From Alteromonas genovensis (GTDB taxonomy: Bacteria > Pseudomonadota > Gammaproteobacteria > Enterobacterales > Alteromonadaceae): a stretch of 64,000 bases of DNA. Shown piece after piece: positions 7,403 through 15,891 of this stretch (the stretch's first letter is position 1; every line of letters starts with the position of its first letter). The stretch covers positions 124,001 to 188,000 of the forward strand of contig NZ_JAAAWO010000004.1 of the NCBI RefSeq assembly GCF_010500895.1, given 5' to 3'. Under the pieces are notes generated by a model. It made no database searches and was not told where the DNA came from. It saw nothing but the letters and a program-made list of their open reading frames with translations. Position numbers and translations under genes: made by a program.

Positions 7403-8140
7403 TTAGTAACTTGAATCTTTATTTTTTTCTGAGGCGCTCATGCTCCTTTCCCACCACGGAAAAGAAAAGTCGATATTGTCTGGATCTTGAGTCTTCGCGT
7501 ATTTCATGCGAACCGAACTCCAAAATGCCGCTTTAAATATTGGATCGTAGATAACGAACTCACCCTTCTCGCGGTATTGCTCGAAAAGCTGCTGGTATGC
7601 GCCAACCGGAGTAAGCGGGTTATCTTGCTGAAAAACAACATCACCGCCATAAGCTTCGTAAAGTGCTTTAGACACTTTCCAGCTTTTAGCCATGCTTTGC
7701 GCTAAGGCCATGCGGTAGCGCTCAAGCTCTTCTACAGGGTATTCACCCGCATTGTCTAAATCGACAGTCCACAGCTTTATTACCGAGTAGGCTGACTGAA
7801 TCTCACTGTCTTCAGGGGTAATTTCATTTTTCTGTGCAAAGTCAGCTAGTACCGATTCAGTGATCTTGTTACCTAAAGCACGCTGGGCAAGTAAGTGGCG
7901 TACTTCCTTTTCAGACTTGTCCGTTAGCATCGATTGGAAACGCTCTACGTCTGCCTCAGAAGGCTGCAGCTCACTATTTGTGATTGATTGATTAAATAGT
8001 TGCGCAATGATTTCATTTGCTGCTTGGGGAGTATTCATGCCAAGACAAAAAACGATAGCTGCAAACAGCACCATTGGGATAACTTCTGAACGAGTCACTT
8101 TTTCTGCTTTCCTAATTTCCGATATTGAGGGTGAGCACAC
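7403..8140 (-). CDS. Uncharacterised membrane-anchored or periplasmic protein
   Basis: Up to 245 residues. After a short basic N-region a hydrophobic segment (VIPMVLFAAIVFCLGMN) should act as a signal anchor or signal peptide, leaving a soluble, helix-rich periplasmic domain. The sequence LFNQSITNSELQPSEADVERF weakly recalls the N-terminal region of SurA-type chaperones, but no parvulin domain is present. The C-terminal part is rich in aromatic residues (AFWSSVRMKYA, FPWWERSM). Start choice is open: GTG at 8140, GTG at 8098 or ATG at 8074; the last two keep the signal segment near the N-terminus. It precedes the repeat-protein gene on the same strand, so a role in handling that protein is possible. 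Confidence 0.65.
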   Translation of the reverse strand: MCSPSISEIRKAEKVTRSEVIPMVLFAAIVFCLGMNTPQAANEIIAQLFNQSITNSELQPSEADVERFQSMLTDKSEKEVRHLLAQRALGNKITESVLADFAQKNEITPEDSEIQSAYSVIKLWTVDLDNAGEYPVEELERYRMALAQSMAKSWKVSKALYEAYGGDVVFQQDNPLTPVGAYQQLFEQYREKGEFVIYDPIFKAAFWSSVRMKYAKTQDPDNIDFSFPWWERSMSASEKNKDSSY

Positions 8141-8266
8141 ATCGATTAGATGCGCTGTTAGGCACTACACCCCAGCACACAAGACACATCTAGTTATATT
8201 TATTAGAATTTTCCGTTGTCTTGCGGAATGACAAATTTTGAGGCTTATACTTTAGTTTATTTACTC

Positions 8267-8683
8267 CTAAACTTCCACTTTTCCACGCAAAGATTTTTTC
8301 GCACCTCGTAATTTTTTTGCGTCGACTCTTCGCGCTTTCGCGGCGCGACTCACTCGCGTGGGTTTTCTTGGTTTTTGCTTAATCGTCGCTGCTTTAATCC
8401 ACCCTATCAGTCGAGTAATCGCATCTTCTCTATTTTGTTCCTGCGTTCTGTAATTTTGTGCCTTCAATACAAGAACGCCGTCGGTAGTGATTCGCTTGTC
8501 TTTTGCACAGAGCAAAGACTCTTTAAGAGCATCCGGCAGCGATGATGCCCGTATATCAAAGCGCAAATGAATAGCACTGCTTACTTTATTCACATTTTGA
8601 CCACCCGCGCCCTGTGCACGAATAGCCTGCATCTCTATTTCGCTTTCATCAATTGATATTGACGACGTTATTTTCCGTTCCAT
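8267..8683 (-). CDS. arfB: Alternative ribosome-rescue factor ArfB (peptidyl-tRNA hydrolase)
   Basis: 138 residues, the usual length for ArfB/YaeJ. The class-I release-factor domain carries the catalytic GGQ at residues 27-29 (RAQGAGGQNVNKVSSAIHLR), which hydrolyses peptidyl-tRNA on stalled ribosomes. The C-terminal tail from about residue 108 is strongly basic (KQKPRKPTRVSRAAKARR and KKLRGAKKSLRGK), as needed to enter the empty mRNA channel. It is a single gene on the minus strand with a short intergenic space on each side. Confidence 0.95.
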   Translation of the reverse strand: MERKITSSISIDESEIEMQAIRAQGAGGQNVNKVSSAIHLRFDIRASSLPDALKESLLCAKDKRITTDGVLVLKAQNYRTQEQNREDAITRLIGWIKAATIKQKPRKPTRVSRAAKARRVDAKKLRGAKKSLRGKVEV

Positions 8684-8886
8684 TGACCTTCCTATAACCG
8701 ACTTAACGGGCTTCTTGATGACTTTTGTAATGAGCGTTTCGCCGTTTTCTTTTTTTCATCAATACGCATTTCTCAAACCATACATTTCTCAAACGCTATG
8801 TCCTTTCGCACGAACACACGATTACGTTATTGACGCTGTTTCAAGAAACCTATACGTTTATTTATCTATTTTATATTGGAACACTT

Positions 8887-9837
8887 ATGTTCATTGCGTT
8901 GCTTATTATTGTTTTTATTCTTGCCCTACTTGTTTGGTTCACCACTAACATTGATAAAAAAATTGAACAAAATTTCTTTGCAACAGGCAAGCTGACTCCT
9001 GTAGAGGGTGGCACAATTCACTGGCAAATGCAGGGAAGTGGCCCTGCGCTGGTGCTTATTCATGGTCTGTTAGGCAATAGTGCTAATTTCTCGAAGCTCG
9101 CATCAATATTAGCAACTCGCTACACCGTTTACAGTATTGATAGGCCAGGAAATGGGTTTTCTATCCGCGCAAAGTCCACATCAGCGTCATTTGAAAAGCA
9201 AAGCAGCATGATACGTGAATGGATGGACAAAGTCGGTATTGATAATGCCTATCTTGTTGGTCACTCTATGGGTGGCGGAATTGCACTGCGCATGGCGATT
9301 GATGCCCCCGAGCGTATTAATGCTGTATCGCTGCTGTGTCCACTTACCACGAGGTTACTCAAAGGCGCAGGTCCGCTTTCCATTCTTTACATTCCTAATA
9401 ACTTTCTACGTAAAAGCATATCTAAAACTATCGCTAGCCCGTTTAGAGTAAAATTTGGCAGCAAACAAATATCGCAGATTTTTCACCCTGAAGCAGTCCC
9501 AAAAAGTTTTGCAAAACATGGAGGTGGAGCGCTGGCTCTGCATTCAAAGTCTTTTTACGAGGGGAGCCGCGATACTGTAGCAGCGCAAGGTAGCTTAGTT
9601 CGTCAGCACTCAGCTTACGCTAGCATAACCTGCCCCGTTGGCGTGTTATATGGCGAACAAGACGCTATTTTAGCGCCTGACATGCATATACATCCGGTAA
9701 AAAGCACCATCGCGGGTTCTGTATCAGAAATAATTGGGGACGCAGGGCACATGATCCCCGTAACGCAGCCTCAGCGTTGCGCTGACTTTATTTTTACTAT
9801 TAACGAAAAGCATGGGCGAAATATTAGTGCATCGTAG
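8887..9837 (+). CDS. Membrane-anchored alpha/beta hydrolase
   Basis: 316 residues from the preferred ATG at 8887, which follows GGAA at workable spacing; a TTG at 8830 would add 19 residues. The N-terminus is one membrane helix (LLIIVFILALLVWF), so the enzyme is probably anchored. The fold then shows the oxyanion strand VLIHGLLGN, the nucleophile elbow GHSMGG with Ser127, Asp259 in GEQDAIL, and His288 in DAGHMIP. Substrate is unknown; esterase or lipase activity is likely from the triad. Its 3' end overlaps the convergent ParS-like gene by 14 bases. Confidence 0.88.
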   Translation: MFIALLIIVFILALLVWFTTNIDKKIEQNFFATGKLTPVEGGTIHWQMQGSGPALVLIHGLLGNSANFSKLASILATRYTVYSIDRPGNGFSIRAKSTSASFEKQSSMIREWMDKVGIDNAYLVGHSMGGGIALRMAIDAPERINAVSLLCPLTTRLLKGAGPLSILYIPNNFLRKSISKTIASPFRVKFGSKQISQIFHPEAVPKSFAKHGGGALALHSKSFYEGSRDTVAAQGSLVRQHSAYASITCPVGVLYGEQDAILAPDMHIHPVKSTIAGSVSEIIGDAGHMIPVTQPQRCADFIFTINEKHGRNISAS

Positions 9838-10258
9838 TCTTTTGCAGCGCCGAGCCATCACCCTGTTTATGTTTTGATAAAATGGGCGAAAATTGCTCTT
9901 CCGCATCGCTTTGCTTTAACGAACGAAGGTAGTCGGATATACGCTCTAGTCCATCATATTGCGAACACGTATCCGACGGAGTTGATCCAAATGCCATGTT
10001 ATAACTATAAAACCATGAGTGTATTTGTTCAGTGTTTCCTTTTGACATGGCACTGAGTAAATAATACATACGGATAAATGACAACTGCTTTCTGTAAGCT
10101 GGTGCGCTGTTTTCGAATCCATTCAAGGTATTCTTTGCTAGGGTTTGCGTAGAAATTCCTAGCATTTCAGAAACCTGCGTAACATTTAGGCCTAATTCTT
10201 GAGTTGCCCACGTGAACGCTTTTGTCACCACATTAGTGGGAAGCGGCGTTTTGCTCAT
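9824..10258 (-). CDS. Orphan Xre/MbcA/ParS-type antitoxin-like protein
   Basis: 144 residues. The N-terminal part has a helix-turn-helix (LNVTQVSEMLGISTQTLAKN). The central part (FIRMYYLLSAMSKGNTEQ, then WFYSYNMAFGSTPSD and a final GLERISDYL helix) follows the pattern of the MbcA/ParS/Xre C-terminal toxin-binding domain. Such antitoxins normally sit next to a RES-domain toxin. None is present here: the neighbours are an alpha/beta hydrolase and cytochrome b561. It could be a solitary regulator or the remnant of a toxin-antitoxin pair. Family call is moderately sure. Confidence 0.7.
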   Translation of the reverse strand: MSKTPLPTNVVTKAFTWATQELGLNVTQVSEMLGISTQTLAKNTLNGFENSAPAYRKQLSFIRMYYLLSAMSKGNTEQIHSWFYSYNMAFGSTPSDTCSQYDGLERISDYLRSLKQSDAEEQFSPILSKHKQGDGSALQKTTMH

Positions 10259-10456
10259 GTTCTTACCTCACTTCTAATCGGCATTGGTGTTGTAATTTTC
10301 GTTATTCCCCAGTAATGCTGCCAAAATCGAGCCAGATTGCGTATATAAACACCTGCCCATTATTAAACTTTATTAACACGCGTTACGTTTAAACAGTCTT
10401 ATGTCTAAAGACTTCCTTTTCAGAGTCGCTTTTTAACCGCTTAGTAAAGACATGAT

Positions 10457-10488
10457 TGACTAAGTCACGACTGGCGAGTCATTAGTCA
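10457..10488. promoter_or_regulatory. Cluster of TGACT/AGTCA palindromic half-sites
   Basis: TGACTAAGTCA (10457-10467) is a perfect odd palindrome, followed within 21 bases by AGTCATTAGTCA. The outer TGACTAA and TTAGTCA also pair across the block. It lies about 100 bases upstream of cytochrome b561 and 200 bases from the divergent ParS-like gene, so a dimeric regulator of either gene is likely. The rest of the 330-base space shows no other clear element. Confidence 0.5.
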
Positions 10489-10588
10489 GGTTAGATTCTA
10501 AAAAAAAGAACAAACTGTCGAATTTTTAGAAATTTTCATTCTTAAGTTTAGACTATATGCTGAACTTAACATGATAGATGGACGCACT

Positions 10589-11116
10589 ATGAACACGAGA
10601 TGGCCGCGAATTATTTTACTTATCCACTGGGTTACCGCATTGGCAGTGGCTGGCATGTTCGCGTCTGGGCTGTGGATGGTCGACCTTACCTACTACAGCG
10701 ACTGGTACAAAACAGCGCCCCACTGGCACAAAAGCGCAGGCCTCATTCTTTTAGCGTTAACTCTAGCCCGTATAGTATTTCGCCTAGTTAGCACTCGACC
10801 AGCTGCTTATGGCAATCGGCTTGAAAAGCGCGCAAGTAAAGCCGGGCATCTTTTTTTGTATGCGCTGTTGTTGAGTATGTTCACCTCTGGCTACCTAATT
10901 TCAACAGCAGACGGGCGAGCCATCGACGTTTTTAACTGGTTTGCAGTGCCTGCTCTTGGTGAGCTTATTGAGAACCAAGAGGATATCGCGGGCGACGTCC
11001 ATTTCTATTTAGCATGGATACTGATTGTTACTGCTTCACTGCACGCAATAGCAGCGCTGAAACACCATTTTTTCAATAAAGACGACACGCTGAAGCAGAT
11101 GTTACGGCTTCGCTAA
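10589..11116 (+). CDS. Cytochrome b561 family protein
   Basis: About 175 residues with four membrane helices, and histidines placed for two b-type hemes: LIHWVTA near the N-terminus, HWHKSAG after helix 1, GHLFLY in helix 3 and VHFYLAWILI/HAIAAL in helix 4. It should move electrons from the quinone pool to a periplasmic partner, as in other bacterial b561 proteins. An in-frame ATG at 10571 is possible, but homologues usually begin close to the MNTRWPR position. It is followed after 21 bases by yceI, the common b561-yceI pairing, so the two genes form an operon. Confidence 0.9.
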   Translation: MNTRWPRIILLIHWVTALAVAGMFASGLWMVDLTYYSDWYKTAPHWHKSAGLILLALTLARIVFRLVSTRPAAYGNRLEKRASKAGHLFLYALLLSMFTSGYLISTADGRAIDVFNWFAVPALGELIENQEDIAGDVHFYLAWILIVTASLHAIAALKHHFFNKDDTLKQMLRLR

Positions 11117-11137
11117 AATTCAATGAAAGGAGATACT

Positions 11138-11704
11138 ATGAAGAAGTTAACACTGGCACTCGCAGCCGCATTATCGATGAGCTCTGTTCAAGCAGCTGAT
11201 TACGTAATCGATAGTAAGGGCGCACACGCGTCAATCAACTTTAAAATTCAGCATTTAGGCTATTCATGGCTTACCGGTCGCTTCAATGACTTTGAAGGTA
11301 CCTTTAGCTACGATGACGAAAAGCCAAGTGATGCGAATATAATGGTAAACATTACTACCGACAGCATCGATTCAAATCACGCTGAACGAGACAAGCATCT
11401 AAAAGGCGACGACTTTTTAGACGTTGACATATACCCTTCAGCAAAGTTTGTAAGCACTAAAATTGTTGAAAAAGGCGACGGCATGATGGACGTGATGGGC
11501 GACTTCACGTTTCATGGCGTTACCAAACCTATTACCATTAATGCGAAAAAGATTGGAGAAGGTAAAGATCCGTGGGGCGGCTATCGCGCTGGGTTCATGG
11601 GAACGACGGTTATTGCACTGAAAGACTTCGGTATTGATTACGACCTAGGTCCAGCGTCACAAACTGTAGAACTAGAGCTGCACGTGGAAGGCGTTAAGCA
11701 ATAA
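11138..11704 (+). CDS. YceI family periplasmic lipid-binding protein
   Basis: 188 residues. The start at 11138 is fixed by AAGGAG five bases upstream; an ATG at 11123 would precede that site. A signal peptide (MKKLTLALAAALSMSSVQA) is followed by the YceI lipocalin-like fold: SINFKIQHLGYSWLTGRF, then HLKGDDFLDVDIYPSAKF, then GDFTFHGVTKPIT. Members bind isoprenoids such as ubiquinone precursors in an eight-stranded barrel. Co-transcription with cytochrome b561 supports a link to quinone or redox chemistry in the periplasm. Confidence 0.95.
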   Translation: MKKLTLALAAALSMSSVQAADYVIDSKGAHASINFKIQHLGYSWLTGRFNDFEGTFSYDDEKPSDANIMVNITTDSIDSNHAERDKHLKGDDFLDVDIYPSAKFVSTKIVEKGDGMMDVMGDFTFHGVTKPITINAKKIGEGKDPWGGYRAGFMGTTVIALKDFGIDYDLGPASQTVELELHVEGVKQ

Positions 11705-11752
11705 GCACAAAGTAAGCTTGCGATAAGTGAGCAACAAGCAGAATAAACAGCC

Positions 11753-11791
11753 CGCGTACCGGTTTGATGCTGTAGCAACAGCCGGTATGCG
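11753..11791. terminator. Hairpin between convergent yceI and ndh
   Basis: CGCGTACCGG (11753-11762) pairs with CCGGTATGCG (11782-11791), with one wobble, and an inner GCTGT/ACAGC stem stacks on it. A second inverted repeat, ACTTTCT/AGAAAGT, follows at 11794-11817. There is no clean T-run, so termination efficiency is uncertain. Just after the yceI stop four weak 11-base units beginning AAG run from 11703 to 11746. Confidence 0.5.
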
Positions 11792-11821
11792 AACTTTCTG
11801 TTAATAACGAGAAAGTAACAC

Positions 11822-13126
11822 CTAATGAAGCTTAAGTTTTGGGCTCATGGCGTGGCTTAATTTTTTAACCAACAGCTTGAGTACCCCTTTCACCTTTCCG
11901 TGAACGGCAAACTGGTGCATATTATACAGCGACACATACACTAGCTTAGCCAATCGGCCCTCTATAAACATACTGCCGTTTGACAACGAGCCCATCAAAC
12001 TGCCCACCGTGCTGTATTTACTCAAATGCACTAACGAACCATAGTCTTGATAAACAAAAGGTTTTGTTGTTTTGCCATTAACTACGGCACAAATATTATG
12101 AGCTACAATATCTGCCATCTGGTGCGCGGACTGCGCCCGAGGCGGAACCCACTTTCCGTTATCCTGCTGAAAACCACAGCAATCTCCCAGCACCCAAATC
12201 GTTTTTTCTGTGGTGCTTCGAAGCTGCTCATCAACAAGAATTTGATTCGCTTTATTTGTTTCAAACAGCCCCATGCTGGTAACAAAATCCGGCGCTTTAA
12301 CCCCTGCCGCCCACACCATTAAATCCGCGTCGATACGGGAACCGTCTTTGGTAATAAGCCCATCGCAATCTGCCTCTGCTACCGTTGTTTGTTCTTTAAT
12401 AACAACGCCTAAGTCGTTTAATGCCTCACGAGCCGTATTGGCAATGCGCGTCGGCAGTGCGGGAAGTATGCGTTCTCCAGCCTCAACAATAGTGATTTTA
12501 AGTCGCGAAGCCGACATATCCGGCATGCCGTAGGCCTTTGACAGATTGGCCACATGGTGAAGCTGCGCCGCTAGCTCTGTGCCTGTAGCACCAGCGCCCA
12601 CAATGGCAACGTTAATATGCGCGTTTTTATCTAAATTCGAAACTTCTTGCTGATTAATGCGAATAAGTTGATTTAACAGGGCGCGATGAAAGCGCTCGGC
12701 TTGCGCCAAAGAATCAAGCAGGTAGCAGTGTTTTGCCACACCTGGCGTACCAAAGTCATTACTTACACTACCAATAGCCATAACTAGCTGATCATATTCA
12801 ACTTGGCGCTTAGGGAGCACTTCATGCCCCTCTTCATCTATGAGGGGTGAGAGTGTAAGTGTTTTTGCCGCGGCATCTATTGAGCACATTTCTCCTAGCT
12901 GGAAGCGATAATTATGTGATGCTGCGTGAATGGCGTAATCTACCCCGTCAGAGTGCTTATCAATAACACCTGCGGCCACTTCATGTAGCAGCGGCTTCCA
13001 GACATGGGTTCTGCTTCTATCTACTAGCGTAATATCAGCTTTATTTTTGCTGCCCAGTTTGCGGCTTAAACGACTGGCTAATTCAAGTCCACCTGCGCCG
13101 CCTCCCACTATGACTATTTTCTGCAT
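11822..13126 (-). CDS. ndh: Type II NADH:quinone oxidoreductase
   Basis: 434 residues, the usual size for NDH-2. It opens with the FAD dinucleotide fold (IVIVGGGAGGLELASRL) and the HVWKPLLHEVAAG motif typical of Ndh. A second Rossmann motif for NADH is VAIVGAGATGTELAAQLHH, about residues 173-191. The quinone-site region AQSAHQMADIVAHNI and a C-terminal amphipathic membrane-binding part complete it. It oxidises NADH without pumping protons, on the cytoplasmic face of the inner membrane. It is convergent with yceI, and the 361-base upstream space contains a 13-base tandem array. Confidence 0.95.
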   Translation of the reverse strand: MQKIVIVGGGAGGLELASRLSRKLGSKNKADITLVDRSRTHVWKPLLHEVAAGVIDKHSDGVDYAIHAASHNYRFQLGEMCSIDAAAKTLTLSPLIDEEGHEVLPKRQVEYDQLVMAIGSVSNDFGTPGVAKHCYLLDSLAQAERFHRALLNQLIRINQQEVSNLDKNAHINVAIVGAGATGTELAAQLHHVANLSKAYGMPDMSASRLKITIVEAGERILPALPTRIANTAREALNDLGVVIKEQTTVAEADCDGLITKDGSRIDADLMVWAAGVKAPDFVTSMGLFETNKANQILVDEQLRSTTEKTIWVLGDCCGFQQDNGKWVPPRAQSAHQMADIVAHNICAVVNGKTTKPFVYQDYGSLVHLSKYSTVGSLMGSLSNGSMFIEGRLAKLVYVSLYNMHQFAVHGKVKGVLKLLVKKLSHAMSPKLKLH

Positions 13127-13348
13127 GCGTGTTTACCTATAAAAATCATTCCACCTATAAACACTGATGCAATACTTTATAGGTGGCGTGACTTATCTGG
13201 CGCAAGCAGCACATCTACAGACTACCCCTATCACGTTGTGCCTACAAGTGATGTTGGTTAGCCCGTTGAGTGCGCGGTCGTTGCAAGAAAGTGTGCATTC
13301 TTTATAAGAACAAATACTTTTTTTAGTAGCCCTTTTTGGACAGCTATC

Positions 13349-13465
13349 TCTAGTAACCCGGTCTAGTCACCCGTTCTGGTAACCTCGTATAGCAACATTA
13401 CATAGCAGCCGCACTTAATCACTGTATTTAGCAACTGTATTTAGAAGCCGTATTTAGCAACTGAA
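13349..13465. repeat. Nine degenerate 13-bp tandem units
   Basis: Nine adjacent 13-base units keep exact register, from TCTAGTAACCCGG (13349) through TATAGCAACATTA to TTTAGCAACTGTA, TTTAGAAGCCGTA and TTTAGCAACTGAA (ending 13465). The shared core is T-x-TAG-x-A-x-C. There are no spacers, so it is not CRISPR. It occupies a third of the ndh-TonB receptor space. I see no other element in 13127-13487. Confidence 0.8.
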
Positions 13466-13487
13466 TGAACTACTTTGAATAATAACC

Positions 13488-15581
13488 TTACATCGTAAAT
13501 GTGGCGCTTAGCATAAAGTTACGTGGGCGCCCTGGAAAGTAACGTGCACCGGTGAAAGAGGTAAAATCGGCTCGTTCAGCATAGGTTTCATCAAGCAGGT
13601 TATTTATGCGGGCATATAACGTCATATTGTCAGACACAGCATAACTTGCCCTAGCGTGGAAAAGGTTGTGACCTTCGTATTCGTTTGCATTTTCTGGGTC
13701 AGTAAAATAGCTTGCAACATGTTGCCACTCTAGCTGTGTTTCTATGGCGTCGGTTAGCGAATATTGCAGTCTAGTGTTTGTAAGCCAGTCTGGCGCGGTA
13801 TCCATATCGTTCCCTTTAATATTCACCTCTCCAGATAGCTGGTCGTGCTCATAGGTATGGGCAGAATAGGAGCCCGCGAAATCGATGCTTAAACGGGAGT
13901 TGATAGCATAATTAAAAGTAAGCTCAACGCCTCTGTGCCAGGTTTCTCCGTTGCTAACGTTAAAGAAATCGCTATCGCGATAAATTACGTTGTCTTTCTC
14001 TAAGCTATATAGAGACAGTACATAGCTGCCGTCAGCCAGTTCGCCCCGTATACCAACTTCTATGTTGGTGGCGTCCACCGCGTCTAAATCAGTCACTTGT
14101 TGCGCTCGTTGTAAGCGGTAAAGCTCTGTGGCTTGAGGGGCTCGATAACCTTTGGCTATGCCGCCATAAAAACGTGTGGTGTCAGATAAAGCGTATTGCA
14201 TCGACAGTTTTGGGCTAAAGTTATCAAAGTCGTTTTTGCCGCTTTCAGGCCGACTATATCGACATCCACCAAATCCGCACTCAGAACCGTCCTCTGACAG
14301 CCTCCCCACATTCATATTATTGGTGTAGTCGTATCGCATACTCTCAAATCGACCGCCAATGGAAATATCCCATGCGCCTTGCTGCAAATTAACGGCAAAA
14401 AACGGAGCAACCATAGTCGCATCCACGTCGTAATCGTAATGCTTCCCTTGTGGCACAGTTTCAACGAGAAACGCCGAGCCTACAGTTTCGCTGTCTTGTG
14501 ACTGAATAAGTTCACCCTGGGTATATTCAGCATCTAGACCAACATCAATATTTAACGAAGGGCTCATAATGTAATTGTATTGCGTTAGCACACCTACGCC
14601 TTCTTGCGCGTTTTGCTCAAGTGGTTTACCCGGCAGAAAATGCATTCTAAAGTCCATAGACTGATCGCGCACGTAAGGCGTAATAGACAGTGCACTGTTG
14701 TTATCAAATAGCCAATCAACTTTGCTCCAAATGCGTAAGCTTTTCGCTTGCCTAAACGCTTCTGGATTTGGATTACTCCGCGCTACCTGCTTATCTTTGT
14801 AACTTTCGAACCCTGTGATGTAACCTGCCGTTTCCTGATCGAGATTGGTGTACGTGACACCGCTTGTTATCGACACATTGTCGAAGTCAGCTCTATGGCG
14901 AATATTCACTTTTTCTTGATCAACGCCCTCATCGTTTCGATAGCCCGTATCTCTGGTGATGCTGGCATTAATGCCTATTCCACTATCGCCGAAGTCTTTG
15001 CCTTGCCTTAGTTTAACGCGATGAAATCCGTAAGAGCCGTAGTCGACACCTAACAGTCCGCCCCCTCTGGTGGTATCAGGCGTCACTACATTAATAACGC
15101 CGTGAATGGCATTGGAGCCATAAAGCGCAGACGCCGGTCCTTTTATTACATCAATACGCTGAGCCATTTCACCATGAGCTTCAAACAGCTCGTTGATATT
15201 ACAAAAACCAGCAGCTCGCAACGGGATGCCGTCTTCAGCAGCTAAGATTCCGCCGCAGGCACCTGCGCCAGTAAGTACAGGAGAGCGCAGTGCAGGTAAG
15301 TACTCTTGTCCATTGCCTCGCTGTACGCCCGCTCCCGCAATGTAATTAAGCGACTCTTGAATGTGCTGAAACGATAATAAGTCAAGAGTGTCTTCCGTGA
15401 TTGAGGATACGATATAGCCGACATTGTTTTCGTTACCTACAATACGGGACGAGGTGGTTTCAATACGCTCAATATTGTCGCTATTTTCTGCAGCTGAAAC
15501 AGTTGATAAACCAGCGGTGAGCGACAGTGTGGTAAGGGAAAGTGTGATGTACGACAATGAAAATAACGGCTTAAACGTCAT
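13488..15581 (-). CDS. TonB-dependent outer-membrane receptor
   Basis: 697 residues. A signal peptide ends near VSAAEN, and a plug domain follows (about residues 35-165) with IDVIKGPASALYGSNAIHGV, the conserved end of TonB-dependent plugs. The rest is a 22-strand-type barrel ending in FMLSATFTM with a C-terminal hydrophobic/aromatic pattern. NLLDETYAERADF near the end is typical of siderophore and vitamin receptors. Two cysteine pairs are visible, in GAGACGG/GFCNI and ECGFGGC. The ligand is unknown. I see no Fur box in the upstream 310 bases, so iron control is not supported here. No ExbB/ExbD/TonB genes are nearby. Confidence 0.92.
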   Translation of the reverse strand: MTFKPLFSLSYITLSLTTLSLTAGLSTVSAAENSDNIERIETTSSRIVGNENNVGYIVSSITEDTLDLLSFQHIQESLNYIAGAGVQRGNGQEYLPALRSPVLTGAGACGGILAAEDGIPLRAAGFCNINELFEAHGEMAQRIDVIKGPASALYGSNAIHGVINVVTPDTTRGGGLLGVDYGSYGFHRVKLRQGKDFGDSGIGINASITRDTGYRNDEGVDQEKVNIRHRADFDNVSITSGVTYTNLDQETAGYITGFESYKDKQVARSNPNPEAFRQAKSLRIWSKVDWLFDNNSALSITPYVRDQSMDFRMHFLPGKPLEQNAQEGVGVLTQYNYIMSPSLNIDVGLDAEYTQGELIQSQDSETVGSAFLVETVPQGKHYDYDVDATMVAPFFAVNLQQGAWDISIGGRFESMRYDYTNNMNVGRLSEDGSECGFGGCRYSRPESGKNDFDNFSPKLSMQYALSDTTRFYGGIAKGYRAPQATELYRLQRAQQVTDLDAVDATNIEVGIRGELADGSYVLSLYSLEKDNVIYRDSDFFNVSNGETWHRGVELTFNYAINSRLSIDFAGSYSAHTYEHDQLSGEVNIKGNDMDTAPDWLTNTRLQYSLTDAIETQLEWQHVASYFTDPENANEYEGHNLFHARASYAVSDNMTLYARINNLLDETYAERADFTSFTGARYFPGRPRNFMLSATFTM

Positions 15582-15891
15582 TAATAATCCTTTGAATAAT
15601 AAGGGCGTGTTGATATTTGCTATCTTTTTGGTAAACGGATACTTTTCGTAAGCTTATTCAGCCAACATTGATAAACCTGCGCGTACAGATAAAACGATGC
15701 AAAGTCAGATATGCATATATAAAAATGCAAACCGCGTGATACCGTTACTATACGGTATTGTTACCATTACAATAAAAGCATTACGTTAAACGTTCATAAA
15801 AGTAAGACAGATCTGGCTTTCGCACATTTTCGAGTACAATAAACATGTATTTGCACAATTTAATCAGAAATAGCTATGTAGGAAAAATGCA
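15582..15891. other. Divergent promoter region without recognisable operator
   Basis: 310 bases separate the TonB receptor from the DUF2721 gene. The stretch is AT-rich, with an ATATGCATATATA segment near 15710 that could be promoter core. I find no Fur box, riboswitch-like fold or terminator. Confidence 0.4.

Noticed and set aside
13349..13465. CRISPR array
   Set aside because: Units are adjacent with no spacers and only 13 bases long; no cas genes are present.
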